A DNA stretch of 64,000 nt from Cristatella mucedo (GCA_009760855.2 WPIO01000003.1:4777001-4841000), one strand, 5' to 3'; counted from the stretch's first letter, positions 49,082 through 61,265 are shown. Translations and numbers: made by a program. Notes: generated from the sequence alone by a model not told the origin.

Positions 49082-49255
49082 TTCTTTCAGCTGATTCTTT
49101 TTCAGAATATATTGTCATAGTTATATTATCCTCACTATTTTGCTCCATAAAGACAATTAATATCTTAGATCGTCAGTCCGTAATGTTATTGTCAGTGAAT
49201 ATACGAATGGTTGCACGGCAATCCGAAACAATTTACAATGCTTCTATTTAGCACT
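49082..49255 (-). pseudogene. Y1 exon equivalent to Y2 stalk exon, with stops
   Basis: Exactly the same length (174 nt) as the Y2 exon at 53776-53949, with no indels. The C-terminal part stays readable (MEQNSEDNITMTIYSEKESA, then ER). The 5' part has in-frame stops at its second codon and again further on. The donor is AAAGAA|GTAGGT. Confidence 0.7.
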
Positions 49256-49450
49256 CTGAACGCAATGGTCAGCAATAATTTTCAACAACTTCATTAAGAA
49301 CCTTACATTGTTCAATGAAATAATGTGCAGATTCAGATTACCAACCGAAAACATTTCAGTCCCATATAGCAGCGGCCCATAACAAACTGTACATTTTAGC
49401 ATTGGAAAAATCATGAGGCTGACTATTTCGGTGGGTGAAGTTCACGTCGT

Positions 49451-50589
49451 CGTGACATGTTCGTATTGAGAAAAAGTGTAATTTGGTACGTGGCTGAAGG
49501 TTTTAAGTAAATTGAAGACTGCTGTGCGAGCTGTAGAAAGTGAAAGTCTTACATTCAAGGTAGCAACTCGGCGAACGGAAACGTAGCATTCTCACTTAAG
49601 CGTTCCACGGCTAAGAATACCGGTTTGCACACAGACAGCTCCTTGGAAATTGCTCACGGAAGGCCAAAAGTGGCAATGGGACCAAGTGGCAATGCATGAT
49701 TATTAGCCAGCCATAACTTCCACAGAAAACCATTTTGGCAAGCTGGCAACAGCAAGGCTTAGCATAAATAGCCGCGGGCTAGTGGCCAGTGGCACCAGGG
49801 GCTTCGGGTAGGCCTCCAGATTATTATTTGCACCGGATTGACTGGATTATTGAGTTAGGTTTTAGCCGCCGTTCTCCACCAACTTTTTAAGAATTTCACA
49901 CAATGTAAATGCTCAAAAGAAAGCGGTACTGCGTCCAAGCACTTAAACAAGTGTTGGGGCCTACGGATTGTTCCTAAATTTTCGGTCAGCTAGGTTCGAA
50001 GAGTCTTGACTTTGAAACCAGCTGCCACGAGACTGATGGTAGGCTTTTCCCGTCTAAGGATGAACTTGAAAGAGTTTGACTTATTTCGCTAAGTTTTAAG
50101 TGCAAATAAGCTAAAGGACTTCGCTACAAGTAAAGGATTGCTAGCGATCATGAGAAATTAAGTTAATATCCATATATGCCTCATTCGGCTAGCAACACGA
50201 TCGGTTGTTACCTAATTTACAAATGCAAAAATGGCACTGAGTACAAGTACCTAGGCTGCCCTCAGAATAATAATATGGACTGAATAAGAAACGGGTAAGC
50301 TAGCAACTAAATAAAAACAAAGCTAGATTGATTGCGAGGAAGGCTGAGCCTAATATATGCATATTTACCGAAGGCTCGTAGATACTCGTAGACACATTTC
50401 ACGATATCACACTGCTTCCATTAAGTTTGATTCCAGATTGCCTGATTTAGTTTAAAGTGGAAGAGTGTTGCAAATGTTTCTAGCATACTACCACGGAACG
50501 TGAAATCAAATTTTTCTTGTTAGTCTTTCGCCCCTAAGGATTGTGGTAATCAATGTGCCTCTTTCTTTTAAAACAAGAGTTTCAGGATA
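49451..50589. other. Spacer between the two copies of duplication S
   Basis: No gene or matched repeat. Includes ordinary AT-rich DNA. Confidence 0.35.
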
Positions 50590-50939
50590 CGAATATTCGC
50601 ATTAATTATGCAAGCTATATTGACTTCGAGTGACCACAAGGCAAAGACTGTCCTATAGAGTCTAGTTGGTGGTTTTAAGTTCAGTCTTTTTGTTACTGGA
50701 AACTAGTGAAACAGTTCTGATAGTACCAAAAATACCCTGAAAACTTCTGAGATGTTTGGCTGTTCCTTTCTGACAATGATCTAACTACTTTTAAACAACT
50801 CTAATGTAGAATTAAACGAAAAGCTTGCTCTAAATTTTAGAGTTCGCGAGTTGTATTGGAAAACACCAGCAGCATGCAACTGAGACGTGTCGATCTGTAG
50901 AATGGTGCCTGATGTAACCCGTTTGACGACTATGGTGGT

Positions 50940-51289
50940 CTATTGCTTTGGTCCCTTTGAAGAATCTTGATTCAATGTCGCCAATGAGCTATTTGTGGAT
51001 GGTTTGGTCGAAATTAATTTATGAGGATGATTTTCCGATACGGAGTCACGGCTCTCAAAGGTCTGGTGGGAAGACGACATTATCGATGCCGAAGGCAAAA
51101 TCGTTGAATCGCCATCTTCTGTCATCATTCTACTGTCAGGCTGGACGCTAGTGATGCTTTTCGCTCTTCCAGATGCACCCACGGTTTTCCTTTTTGTGTT
51201 ACAGCAAATGTAAGCACAGAACGTCAGTGAAAGTACTGCGATTCCCAATCCACCAACGAGCGGAGCCAATATTTGACGAATATACGAAC
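50940..51289 (-). CDS. Y2 terminal exon: transmembrane helix and cytoplasmic tail of a type I membrane protein
   Basis: Last exon of a - strand gene. Acceptor TTTGAATCTTGCAG at 51290, phase 1, then 115 residues to a stop at 50940. Residues about 6-26 are a transmembrane helix (ILAPLVGGLGIAVLSLTFCA, then YICC), followed by basic CNTKRKT, as expected for a stop-transfer signal with the tail inside the cell. The tail of about 85 residues is rich in Ser and Thr with acidic patches and has no tyrosine, so no ITIM or ITAM. It joins the mini-exon at 53156 as ..FVQ-G-SYIRQILAPL. The paralogue at 45537 has lost acceptor and frame, whereas this copy is intact over the whole exon. Family unknown; a cell-surface receptor or adhesion role is inferred only from topology. 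Confidence 0.68.
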
Positions 51290-52077
51290 CTGCAAGATTC
51301 AAATTTCTTGTAACAAATCTTGAATAATTTGTTAAGCAATCCCTAAAGTACAGACACAAAGACAGGCACCTGACATTTTAGTGCGGCATACTGTATCGTA
51401 GAATGTAGAGCCTCTTTGCGATTCACATTGAAAATTGTATTATAAAGAGAACTAGCACTCACTCCCTGAGTGATTTTAATTCAAACAGCATGCAGCGCTC
51501 TTTGTAAATTTGAAGCACGTTGACATTCAGTCCACGTGCTGTACCGGAGACTGCAATGGTGCTGCACATTAGCGAGCATGGTGCATTTAATGACTGAGTA
51601 GTGGCAGCTTAAATAGGCCAAGCATAAACCTCAGTAAAGTGAGTTGTTTCAAACTAGATGTGTCGCTGTTATGCAAAAAGCCATGTTTCCAGATGCACCT
51701 GAAAGCTTCGGTGACATAATTTCGAAAGGAATTAAATCCACACTACAGACTGGAAGGAAAACAAGGCCAATGATCTAATACTGAGCCCATGCATAAAATA
51801 ATTCACCGTGAGCCTACTGGAGCCACCTACCTAATTATGCATTTTGATAATTTACTAACTAAATTCTGAACAGGAGAGGTTATATGTTAATAAAGAATAC
51901 TGAGAGCATACAACCTAAGAAAGCCTCACCTACGATCCAACTTAGGCAATCAAGTTCGACTGAGTGGAAAAAAGTTAAGCAAGCGGCCGCTTAGTGCTAC
52001 AAATCAAACTAGGAAATTCCAGTGTATTAATTATTCGTCCCAATTAGTCTTTTTAGATCAGACATGTGTACAAAATG

Positions 52078-52185
52078 CGTACCGAAAGCCGCTTAGGCTG
52101 TGAGTGCACTATACAAAACTCTCCTGTGTAACACCTACATGGTCTTTATGACTTTGTGGAGTTACAGATGAATGATACATTAATA
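52078..52185 (+). mobile_element. LINE-B tail fragment, inserted only in duplication copy 2
   Basis: Matches the LINE-B 3' UTR (ATGCGTACCGAAAGCCGCTT, CACTATACAAAACTCTCCTG, GACTTTGTGGAGTTACAG). Copy 1 at about 46630-46645 reads straight through (ATACATATTTTAC). Confidence 0.85.
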
Positions 52186-52319
52186 TTTTACTATGAATAT
52201 ATCTAATTGTGTCAAGATCTACGACTCCTCAGTTATTGTCCACACTTAAGCATTTCCCACGGCCCATAAACTCTTATCTTGGGTCAGGAAAGATGGAATA
52301 CATAATACTGATGGTAATA

Positions 52320-52440
52320 ATAACAATGGAATGCTTGATGAAGTGCCCTCAGAGAACTCAATATCTTTGTAAGAGCTTTTAGTTTTCAGCAAAGGAAACA
52401 CGATCACGCTGCAATGGAAACACGATCATTCATAGTATTT
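52320..52440 (-). mobile_element. LINE-A tail fragment in Y2 intron
   Basis: + strand GTGCCCTCAGAGAACTCAAT and GCAAAGGAAACACGATC are the reverse complement of the LINE-A end. A short internal repeat of GGAAACACGATCA is specific to this copy. Shared with 46770-46850. Confidence 0.75.
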
Positions 52441-53155
52441 GGAGAGTCTCAGTGGGTTTTAGGATAAACAACAATAATCCACAAATGAGTTAGCATACTT
52501 CATGAAAATTTTCATTCAGCCGTTGCTAGGGTCACGATCATCGAACAAATATAAATGTCCGAGCTTATCTCTAACATTTACCCAGACCCCAAAGAAATGC
52601 TGGCTGATGTTATTAAGCTGCTTACATCGATGGACTTCAAATTTGGCTGTTATTACAATGAACAGAGAAAGTCTAAGAAACTTAGTTTCTTATTCGGTGG
52701 TGGATATGCTTCTCATAAATTGTTTTTGCTTACGGTTTTGTGGAGCTTCCTTGCTTTCCTTGTGACGACGGTTAGCGAGAACGAAAAGAGAACACCATGA
52801 CCCCTGCCCAAGACCCATTGGATGGTCATTGCTGTAAGGGTATGATTGCTTGACTTCCATGTAAGTTGGTACTCTTATTTGGATTTTAGATTATGAAGTG
52901 TTTCTTAACGATCTTTAATCGCCTGTCCGAATCGCTTGACTAGTAGTTTTCTGCCTTTTGGAAGCTCAGCTATATCCTTTAAAATGTTTTTTAAATAGTC
53001 TAACATCAAAAGCTTTTATCAGTTTTGTCCTATGCTAAAATCTTTGATTGCCTTAAATTAAAAATAACATTAGATATTACTCATGATATTGGAGAAGCTC
53101 ATTTAAAAATTGCCCTCCAATTATCATTCTATCACGTTGCTGTATGTTTACTCAC

Positions 53156-53200
53156 CTTGAACGAATTGATGCATCTCCGTTGGCTCACGTGAGGAATTTG
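53156..53200 (-). CDS. Y2 stalk mini-exon
   Basis: A 45-nt exon (15 codons) with a strong donor (TTCAAG|GTGAGTAAAC) and acceptor TTGGGTCTAG, phase 1 at both ends. It inserts (A)NSSREPTEMHQFVQ between the acidic stalk exon and the membrane exon, in frame. NSS is a possible N-glycosylation site. It may be alternatively spliced, since skipping it also keeps the frame. The paralogue at 47895 has the same length but no usable donor. Confidence 0.55.
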
Positions 53201-53775
53201 CTAGACCCAACATAGGGCTGTAACCTAAACTTGCCCGACCGGGCTTTCTACTACAGCTGCTTTTGTCACGGCTGGCAAAAAGTCAGGGCAGCTCACTTAG
53301 GTCAGTTCGATTCCGTGCCACTGTGTTAGCCATTGCCCTGACTTTCTTCTGACGTGGCAGGTTAAAACACATTTTTTGGTTATAATAATCCACATACCTC
53401 TAAGCCTTGATTGGCAGTAACAAAACACAGGGCTGATTATGGTTTTGCAATTAGACTGAGTGGCTCTTATCACATAAAAACAGCAATAGCTTTGCACGGA
53501 CTTGGTATCCCAATGAACTCAATGCTTGTCTTACTACTGATGCGAGGTCGTTTACATTTTCGATCGATTATCTACATCCAACTGACGTTTCGGAAATTAC
53601 TCAAGCTTCTCCTTAAATTGGCTTCATATACAATTTACTTTAACTTATAAATTTTGATCTTATACAGATCTAACTGAAGACAGTTTAAAGACGTCATCTC
53701 CTAAATCACTGACAATAAGTCTTTCAATATGATAAGCAAAGTTACTAGTTAATGAGCTATTTGAAACCAACATAC

Positions 53776-53949
53776 CTCTTTCAGTTGATTCTTCTTCAGA
53801 TACTATGGTCGTAGTTATATCGTCCTCACTGTTTTGCTCTGTAAGAACAGTTACCTTTTTGGAAAGACTGCCCACAATGAATTTTACACTGAATGTACGG
53901 ACGATTGCAGCGAGTAAGCAGAAACAATTTAAACAGCCTTTATTGCAAG
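53776..53949 (-). CDS. Y2 juxtamembrane exon with acidic stalk
   Basis: A 174-nt exon (58 codons). Acceptor GGGCATTGCTTTCACAG, donor GAAAGAG|GTATGTTGG, phase 1 on both sides. The second half is an acidic, Thr/Ser-rich stalk (VTVLTEQNSEDDITTTIVSE, then EESTER). The first half is Cys-rich and partly hydrophobic (CNKGCLNCFCLLAAIV), odd for a stalk. A shorter exon using ACATTCAG inside it is possible, but that would be phase 2 and would not match the other exons. The paralogue at 49082-49255 has identical length but in-frame stops. Further 5' exons should lie at higher coordinates; none was identified before the window ends. Confidence 0.58.
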
Positions 53950-55547
53950 CTGTGAAAGCAATGCCCAACCAAATGTCTCAATGAATCCATTTTGAACCGT
54001 ACATTTTTGTGAAATAATAGGCAGATTCAGATTGAAAACTGAATACATTCCAATCACACATAGCTGCGGCCCACAACAAACTTGAATATAAGCCTTGAAA
54101 AAAAGTGATCCTGGGCCATTTTGGTGGTTGTCACTGTTTATGTCATGTCAAGTTCACGTCAGTCCATACCTCACACAACAGGGTATTGCTTGCTGCCGAC
54201 GGAGGGTGTTTGCGATTTACATAATCAGGAATGCTGCTCTGCTGTCGCCTTTTAATCATGCACAGTGTCCCGAATGACCATTTACAGGACGAGTGGCCAG
54301 ATCAAACTGGTTGGTTAGTGCACGGGTCAAGGTTAAGCTCTTAGCAGGATCGTTCAGTCGTGTTAAGCAATTTCTTGGTGAGCCAACGATATTTACGTAA
54401 TGCTAGTGAGCCGGTATTACATTGGGTTCGCTCTTCTTAAGTCGATACAAACGCCCTAGTGAGCCCTAAATATAGAGAGTCAATAGCAAGACGTCAAAGT
54501 TAATATTGCTCAGACCTGCTTAAATTCGGAATTCGCCAAATTTAGACAAATTAACTTATTTTCGGAGCGAAGCCGACCCTTGCATTCAGTGCCACACAAG
54601 AAAGCCTAATAGACGAGTAAAATGACACTGCATTGAGCCAGGGCACAAAGCTGTAACCGGTGTAAATGGCTTAAAACATTTAAACTCTTAAGAGTTGACT
54701 GGCAAACCAACAGCTTCACCTGAAAGATGCACTCCAAAGCAAATGTTATCAGATTGGTGTAGCGGTCGTAAATTTCCCACTTGAGCACACACAAGTCCAA
54801 CTCGACTGACATAGCATTGGCGAAAACTGATCCAATCAGCAGGGGAACTTACTAAAGCTTTAGTTTGAACAATCAGGCGAGAAATTCAGCTTTATCCCAT
54901 GCAGTACTGAAGTCCGTCTACTGATCGCGCCTGGCCACAGCCGCCTTGATTGCATCCTTAGTCACAAGATGGCTATACCCCTGTTCAGCAGCCTCAATCA
55001 TAGATGCAGTCAAAATGGTTCTAAGCGATCGTGGTGATGATCAAGGACACAATAATTGTAGTCACCTAAACAAAGCTCAAGCAGTTCTGCAGGCATTGCT
55101 GGAGGTGCCTCACGAGCTACGGGATTATTAGAGCTGTTGTGTTTCATTAGACTTACACGATTCCTTCCACCACTCTCACCACAAACGTCCCTACCTTTAT
55201 AACTACTGCACACCGGCAATAATTATTGAGTGCATTGGGTTGTTGGAAGAAGAAAGACCAATGGCCCTCAATAGATTATTGTATCGAGTGATATAAAATA
55301 ATGATTCGTCCAACTCCGATTGCATCTGCTTCATTATGTTTGCCCATTAGGTCAATTGTGCGAAAACATGATCGATGGGCGATCAGCTTCTCGATCATAG
55401 AACGTTGATGGGTGATGATGAGATCTCTTGACTTCAACTTGATAAATGTAACGTTGACAACCCTACATTATGCTTCAGCAAGTGAAGCTGTAATCAAGCA
55501 CTCTATGTCTGGTGCACCTTTGAATTGTTTCTCCTGAATAAGTTGGC

Positions 55548-56676
55548 AAGGGTCTGTACTTGGTCCCTTGCTGTTCTCTATGTATGCGCAACCTCAAGCA
55601 AAATTGATTAAGGCCCATGGAATAGGATATCACTTCTATGCTGACGATACTCAGTTGTATTTGTCATTTAAACCGTCGGAATCTGCTGCAGCAACTGAGA
55701 AACTGAATGCTTGCCTTGCCGATATTCGATCCTGGATGTCGGAAAACTTCCTGAAATTAAATGATAATAAAACCAAACTGCTTCTCATAGGACACCCTAA
55801 GCGTGTGGCTGGATTAAAAGGCTTTGCTGTTCTAATAGGTGATGCTATTGTGCGACCTTCACTACGTGCTCGTAATTTAGGTGTCGTGTTCAACAGCTGC
55901 CTCAATTTCAAAAGCTTCATTCAGCAGACTGCCTCTACAGCTAGCCATCACATCCAATCCCTATCCAAGATTACAAGCTGTCTCCCACAGTGGCTGGTAA
56001 AAAATTTAACTAGCTCTTCTGTTCTGTCTCGGCTTGATTATTGTAATTCCCTTTTGGCTGGGCTACCAAAGAAAGCTATTATGCCACTACAGCTGACTAT
56101 GAATATGGCTGCAAGGCTGGTCTTCAAGTCCCAGCGGTTTGAGCACGTGTCACCTTTGCTGAAAGAGCTAGGATGGTTGCCGGTTGAGCGAAGGATACAG
56201 AGCAAAGTTCTTATGCTGACCTACAAGGCCCGCCAAGGCTTGGCTCCTTCGTACCTAGCTGAACTGCTGCATCAGTTTCATCCTGTTCGCGCCCTCAGGT
56301 CCTGTGTGGACAATAAAGTAGCTGTCCCATTCCTCAAGCATAAAGACAGTTGGCGACAGAAGCTTCAGCTCTGCAGGTCCTAGACTGTGGAACTCGCTTC
56401 CACAATTCCTGTGCAACGACATCTACTCTCCAACTGCCGACTATGGCACATCTTTTTCAGTGGTCCTGAAATGCTACTTCTATGCTACTCACTACCTTAA
56501 CTGCTCTCCTAACTCTGCTATGCTTCCCACTTTCTCTTTGTTGCGTGAGACGAAGTCTGTTGGCTATCGAATGCGTACCGAAAGCCGCTAAGGCTGTGAG
56601 TGTGCTATACAAAACTCTCCTGCGTAACACCCACATGGTCTTTTTAACTTGGTGGAGTTCCTGACGGAGATACAGA
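55548..56676 (+). mobile_element. LINE-B copy 2, 5'-truncated, inserted into hAT-2
   Basis: Begins at the PQGSVLGP motif (CAAGGGTCTGTACTTGGTCC) and ends with the LINE-B terminus (GGAGTTCCTGACGGAGATAC). hAT-2 coding text flanks both sides. The best-preserved LINE copy in the window. Confidence 0.88.
55568..56383 (+). pseudogene. LINE-B copy 2 reverse transcriptase, C-terminal half, uninterrupted
   Basis: A 271-codon open frame with no internal stop. It keeps [20 protein letters not shown] (catalytic YADD), [40 protein letters not shown] and [20 protein letters not shown]. The Met at 55568 is internal to ORF2; the real frame is truncated upstream, so this is not an independent gene. After 56383 the last part of the coding end is shifted (RLWNSLPQFL continues in another frame near 56385). 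Confidence 0.85.
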
Positions 56677-57060
56677 TACACATTCGAATCCAGTGCAGTA
56701 GCAGCCATGACAAAAATTTGCCCAGTTGGAGCTAAAGATTTGTTAGCTTCTGAAGCACAGAGGAAATCTCCATAATCAAGTTCTCTTGGCAACAGAGCTG
56801 AGTGATAAATGAGTTGACCTGCTTAGCAAATTCTCCCTCGTCGATGTCGGTAAAGCCATTCAAGCTGACCAAGTCTATTTGATGTGGCCGGCACCAAACA
56901 TTCAAAACATGATGGGCAGCTTCCTGCTCAAAAAGAGTAACCACACTTCAATGGGTTCCAGTCATTGAGTTATCCCCATGAAGTGAGTTAAAGTGAAATA
57001 ACAAATATGAGACCCACATGGTTCGAAACCATATGCCTGGTCTCACCCATCAATTTTAGA

Positions 57061-57430
57061 TTTTAGGTCATTTCCTGTTGATGAAAAACTACAGCCTCGG
57101 CCTGTCGGAATGATAGACCACTGAAACATGCTTAATCGCTAATACAAACCTCAGTGCATCCATGAGGACGACTTTGTAGCGGCCTTCGCTAGGCATCTTG
57201 AACTGAGACAGAGCCATCGACTATGATTCTTCAGCGATGTCATCATACTCAAGTACACCACCGATCGACTCATCGACAACGGGAGCATCGATGATGAACT
57301 CTAGCTTGCAGCTAGTGCCGTAAACGACAAACTTGTCTCCGAATCTCTCTTGCACAGCTGCCCACACAATCCCGACAGGTGAATAACATAAAGGCTGTCT
57401 CTCTTAAATGAGGCATCTGGTTGGCTCTTT
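57061..57430 (-). pseudogene. Possible 5' extension of hAT-2 relic
   Basis: The - strand reads VWAAVQERFGDKFVVYGTSC, then KLEFIIDAPVVDESIGGVLE, then a stop, then SQFKMPSEGRYKVVLMDALR. Reasonable coding texture directly upstream of hAT-2 on the same strand, but I do not recognise it as a hAT domain. Confidence 0.35.
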
Positions 57431-58904
57431 ATTTTTGGCACTATAATCTTGCTGCATCCAAACTCCAAATTTGAGCAGGTCTAATTTAGCTTGGGAGCTC
57501 AGCAGAATTATTGTCGGGCCACTTATCCCACAGCAAAACTGCAGCGCTCAAAAGACAAGGAGGGCACTGCATTACTTACGGGTCATGACTACGTAAAAGA
57601 TAAAGAAAAATCAGGGATAGATTCCAAAAGATGTGTTTCGAAACAGAATCATTAGGACCTAGATAGTTTGTGTAGATTTTAATTGAATATCAGATTATCA
57701 CAGGTCAAAGAGACTCGTTTTATATAAAGGTCACGTCGCATCTCAACATTAACGGTTGTGGGCTTGCAGACGAGCAAGGCGTGTATGGTCTACATAAGAC
57801 CTTTAACAGCCTGCTCATTTGCGGATTCAGCGAGAGCAATGACTGAGGTTCATGTTTTAGCTCCAAATCTATAACTTTGCTTTCAACTGAATGGGAATAC
57901 GGACAATCCCCTTGGCCACAGCCCTTGTGAGGCATTAACGTCTAGCAGGCAATCTGGATGGCTCAGTTGCTGTCTTGGCGTCTTGCTTCTTTCTTCATCA
58001 GTGTGTTTAGGGTAAAAGAAGTAACTTGCTTGCTCATATTGTGATTCAGTAGAGGTGCCCTAGCAGACGGCATTGACCTTAGGACACAAGCCAGTGGTGC
58101 TCGCTTGTTGTCCGTCACGAGAAACTTTTATGTCATTCTGCTTCAAGTGCTTTCTGCCCGATGGATCATCTTCAGGTCGGCTTAGGGCACACGAAGAATT
58201 GCAAGTCAAACCACTGCTTCAGAAAAGTACGTTAAGTCTGATTAAAATAGCACAGACCCGTCTTTCTTTCGTTTAAGTAGATTTTTATTGAGTGTTGACA
58301 AATTGCATTATTGAAAAGGAATGGTACATGGTTACATTCAGCTCTGAAGTAAGCTTTCAGGGCCTGTACAGCTTAAGACAGACCAATATCATGTGAATGT
58401 TATCTCTCAAGGCACAGAGGAAAAAACACCTGGGACAGGTGCTCATACTGTCCAATCACAGCATGTGAATAAGTTATCAGCAAGTTCGAACACGAATATG
58501 ACCTAAGAAATGAATGACCGTGATAAATTTGATACACTTGACTACACGGGCTGGGCGTTGAAGTAAGTAGAACACATCAGTTACTGTCAATTGAGTTGTG
58601 ATATACTGTGAAAGTAACTAGCAGAAAATAAGAACCTCTTAAGAAGCCCTAAATGTGTAGCAGTTCCCAACTATCGAGTGTAATGTGTTTGTTCTTACAA
58701 TTCAAGTTACCATCCACAATTTATACATTGCTCCTTTCGAATGAAGTATTATGAACTGCTTAAGTGACTTCATGTACTAAGAGGTTTTTTGGCACTCCCA
58801 GTAAATGCATCCCTTTGTATGATAACTTTTTTTATTTAACATCCAATTTAAAGCAGAATAATTAACGTAGAGATGCCGTCAGCCGGTAAGGACCTTCTTC
58901 TTCA
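57431..58904. other. No gene supported
   Basis: Open frames 57720-57935 (-) and 58073-58276 (+) have no recognisable domain. It may include more of the hAT-2 element's 5' part. Confidence 0.3.
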
Positions 58905-60960
58905 CTATTAATAATAACACATTTTAAGTAGCACCCTGAGATAATCGATCAGTGTCTTGGCACTTTCCATTTGCTGCAAAGGAAGCACGAAAGAATGGTT
59001 AGTAGTAGCATGCTAATTAAACCAAAATAATAGCCCGATCAAAGTTGACATGCACAGGGTGTCCATGCAAGTATGGTTAGTTGCAAGGCACGCTGTCGGC
59101 ATGCATCAGTTCTTACAAGATGAATCACAGGTACCCACTAAATGCTATAATAAATGAGTGTTTGTTTTGTTTCCATTTAAATATGGACATGTCGGAGGAT
59201 GTCATGACGCCAGTCAGCAGTGAGTTCCAAGCTTTAGGAGCATGCACTCAAAAGTCAGGTTCTCCAAAGGATTGCAGATTTATACGAGGTATAAGTAAAC
59301 AGTCAAATTCCGAAAAGCAAGTGTAAGATCATTAGCCTGGTTGGGCAGTAGATCTGACAGCTAAGCTGTAGCCTAAGAAGAAAGCGAGCAAAAAGGGAGT
59401 AACAAAACCATGAGGTCAATGGGTTGCTTGGTTGGAGCCAGCACAAGTCGGTGAGAAGGGGTTAAATGTAGCAACTGTGACGCTGAGGACAGACTGGGCA
59501 AGCTGCAGTGTTTTCCACCAGCTGTAAGTTACTGAGTACATCAGCCCGTAGAACAGCAAGTGGTGAGTTACAGAAGTTAAAACGTGATTTCACCAATGCA
59601 TGGACGATTTAAATGTGGTACACCTGTCTAAAAGATCCCGAATTTTGCTGGGTTATAGCTATCTATAGTAGCTGTAGTAGCTGAAATTAAGTAGATTTGA
59701 CTAGGAAGCAGATGTGGTCGTCTAAAGAAATGTCTGTTTGGACCATGGCATGTAGATTTCGTGCGGAATCAACCGAAGATATGCTAAAAGAGCCCATTTT
59801 AAGCTTCAGCCATTTCCTAATAACACTTGATTTGTATACAACGCGTTATTTGGTTAAATTATCATTCGATTTAAGAAACTGTTTGCTGCCATCAATGTGG
59901 GGATGTCATCAATCCACGCAGCAAGAGAGTTGAGAGAATTCGACTTGCTGGAAGGCTAGGAGAGATCTAAGCAAATGTACAACTGAGTGTAATTTACATC
60001 AGAGTGAAAGCCTAAACTATGCCTGTTAATCATATCCGCGAGAGGCAGAATATAAACCTTAAGAAAGGAACCAAGCACAAATCTCTGAGGTACCACACAT
60101 TTCAGTGTTTCCTCTAATGACCTTCGTCCATTGACATCAATACTATGGAGTCTCCCATTGAGATAGGAATGGAATAACTGCAGTGCAGTTCCAATGTGTT
60201 AGTTGAGCTGAGAGGAGCTCAAGAATTTCTTGGTGATCAAAAGTGTTGAATACGGCCGAAAGATCAAGCAAAACAAGCGAAAATACCCTACAAAAGTCTG
60301 CAATTCTATGTAGATCGCTACACCCGAAGCAATGCTGATACTTTATGGTGATTAGATCTTAAACCAGACTGGATTTAACAAGTAAGGTTTACAGTTTCAC
60401 TATTTGAGTTCAGCTGGGCAGTCGTGACTCGTTCGAGCCTTTTTGATGGAAACGGTAGAAGAGAGACTGGAAAGAAGTTGTTCAAGTTTTCTAGGTCTTG
60501 TGATTACGGCATTTTTTTAATGGTACAGGGAAATGACCTGGGGATAATGATTTTTTATGATGCTAGTCATGAATGGCAGCAACAGAGAAATGAATTGCAC
60601 AGCATTGACAGTGGGAATAGAGTCCAGGGGACTTGTGTCTTCTTTGCTTGGGTTATGAAATTGAGGTAACTAGGTCACTAGTAACCCCTTGAAGGTAGAC
60701 ATTTAGGTTTTGTATGGAACTAAGTCAAATCATTGCAGGTGATATTGCTATTTTAGGAATGGACTCCATGATCTCGATTGTCTTGTTGACAAAAAACAGG
60801 AGAAACAATAAGCTAGATCATCAAAGGGCTTGCTAAGTAGGGACTTTTATCTTTTGGGCGAAATTCCAAAGTGAGAATATAGAGTTCTTGTGAAGTTTCA
60901 ATGAAGATCTAGCCAGTTAGTACCATAAGATATTTATGTTTAGAGGCAAAAGGCCTCACT
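58905..60960 (-). mobile_element. LINE-A copy 8, long - strand copy from linker to tail
   Basis: The + strand begins with ATTAATAATAA and GCACCCTGAGATAATCG (terminal motif reversed) at 58905. It continues through the 3' UTR, the coding end (59081-59326), palm (CAAGCACAAATCTCTGAGG, the PQGS region), SAAFD region near 60230-60270, and FRANHS-equivalent near 60320. The RT N-terminus and linker text match copy 1 at 540-760 (- strand ATCATGGAGTCCATTCCT at about 60750). Many breaks. The second longest LINE-A here. Confidence 0.82.
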
Positions 60961-61071
60961 GGTGTAATGCCGTCTAGGAACCCCTTTGAAGATACCTAAA
61001 CGGGGCAGCTATCACACAGTTTCCGATGCGAGAGTACTCAGGCAGGAACAAAGGCACTCATAGGCACTCCC

Positions 61072-61234
61072 ACTCAAACACACACACGTGCACACACGCA
61101 CACACACTCACACACACTCACACACACACACACACACACACATAGACTTGCAGGTACACACACAAACACTCTGACCTACTCAAACGCTCACACAAACACA
61201 TAAACATACATACACATGCTTTCTCTGTCACACA

Positions 61235-61265
<31 letters not shown>
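61072..61265. repeat. (CA)n-rich satellite
   Basis: Imperfect CA repeats with CACACACT and ACATAC variants over about 190 bp. Confidence 0.95.

Larger units (their letters stand above)
50590..54170. repeat. Tandem segmental duplication S, copy 2
   Basis: Partner of 45180-49450. Holds the intact Y2 exons. Right edge near AAGTTCACGTC at about 54155. Confidence 0.92.
54640..57060 (-). pseudogene. hAT-2 transposase relic, split by a LINE-B insertion
   Basis: Pieces in order on the - strand: DNSMTGTH (the usual DGARNMTGR box), VVTLFEQEAAHHVLNVWCRP, then HQIDLV (the conserved CAHxLxLV box), NSFITQLCCQENLIMEISSV, then LGKFLSWLLLHWIRM near 56690. After the LINE-B copy, VNVTFIKLKSRDLIITHQRS and MIEKLIAHRSCF at about 55360-55460, MPAELLELCLGDYNYCVLDH near 55080, TASMIEAAEQGYSHLVTK near 54970, and the dimerisation end SVFANAMSVELDLCVLKWEI, then YDRYTNLITFALECIFQ near 54720-54820. 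Frameshifts and stops throughout. A different hAT lineage from hAT-1: this dimerisation end is of the VExDFSVxKWE type. Terminal repeats not found. Confidence 0.75.

Noticed and set aside
52555-52800. + strand 81-codon frame with a hydrophobic stretch, inside the Y2 intron
   Set aside because: Copy 1 at the same place is disrupted by stops and a GA array; the upstream sequence is a LINE-A tail; no splice signals. Likely chance.
54838-54856. - strand donor-like TTTA|GTAAGTTCC upstream of Y2
   Set aside because: It lies inside the hAT-2 coding relic, between recognisable transposase segments.
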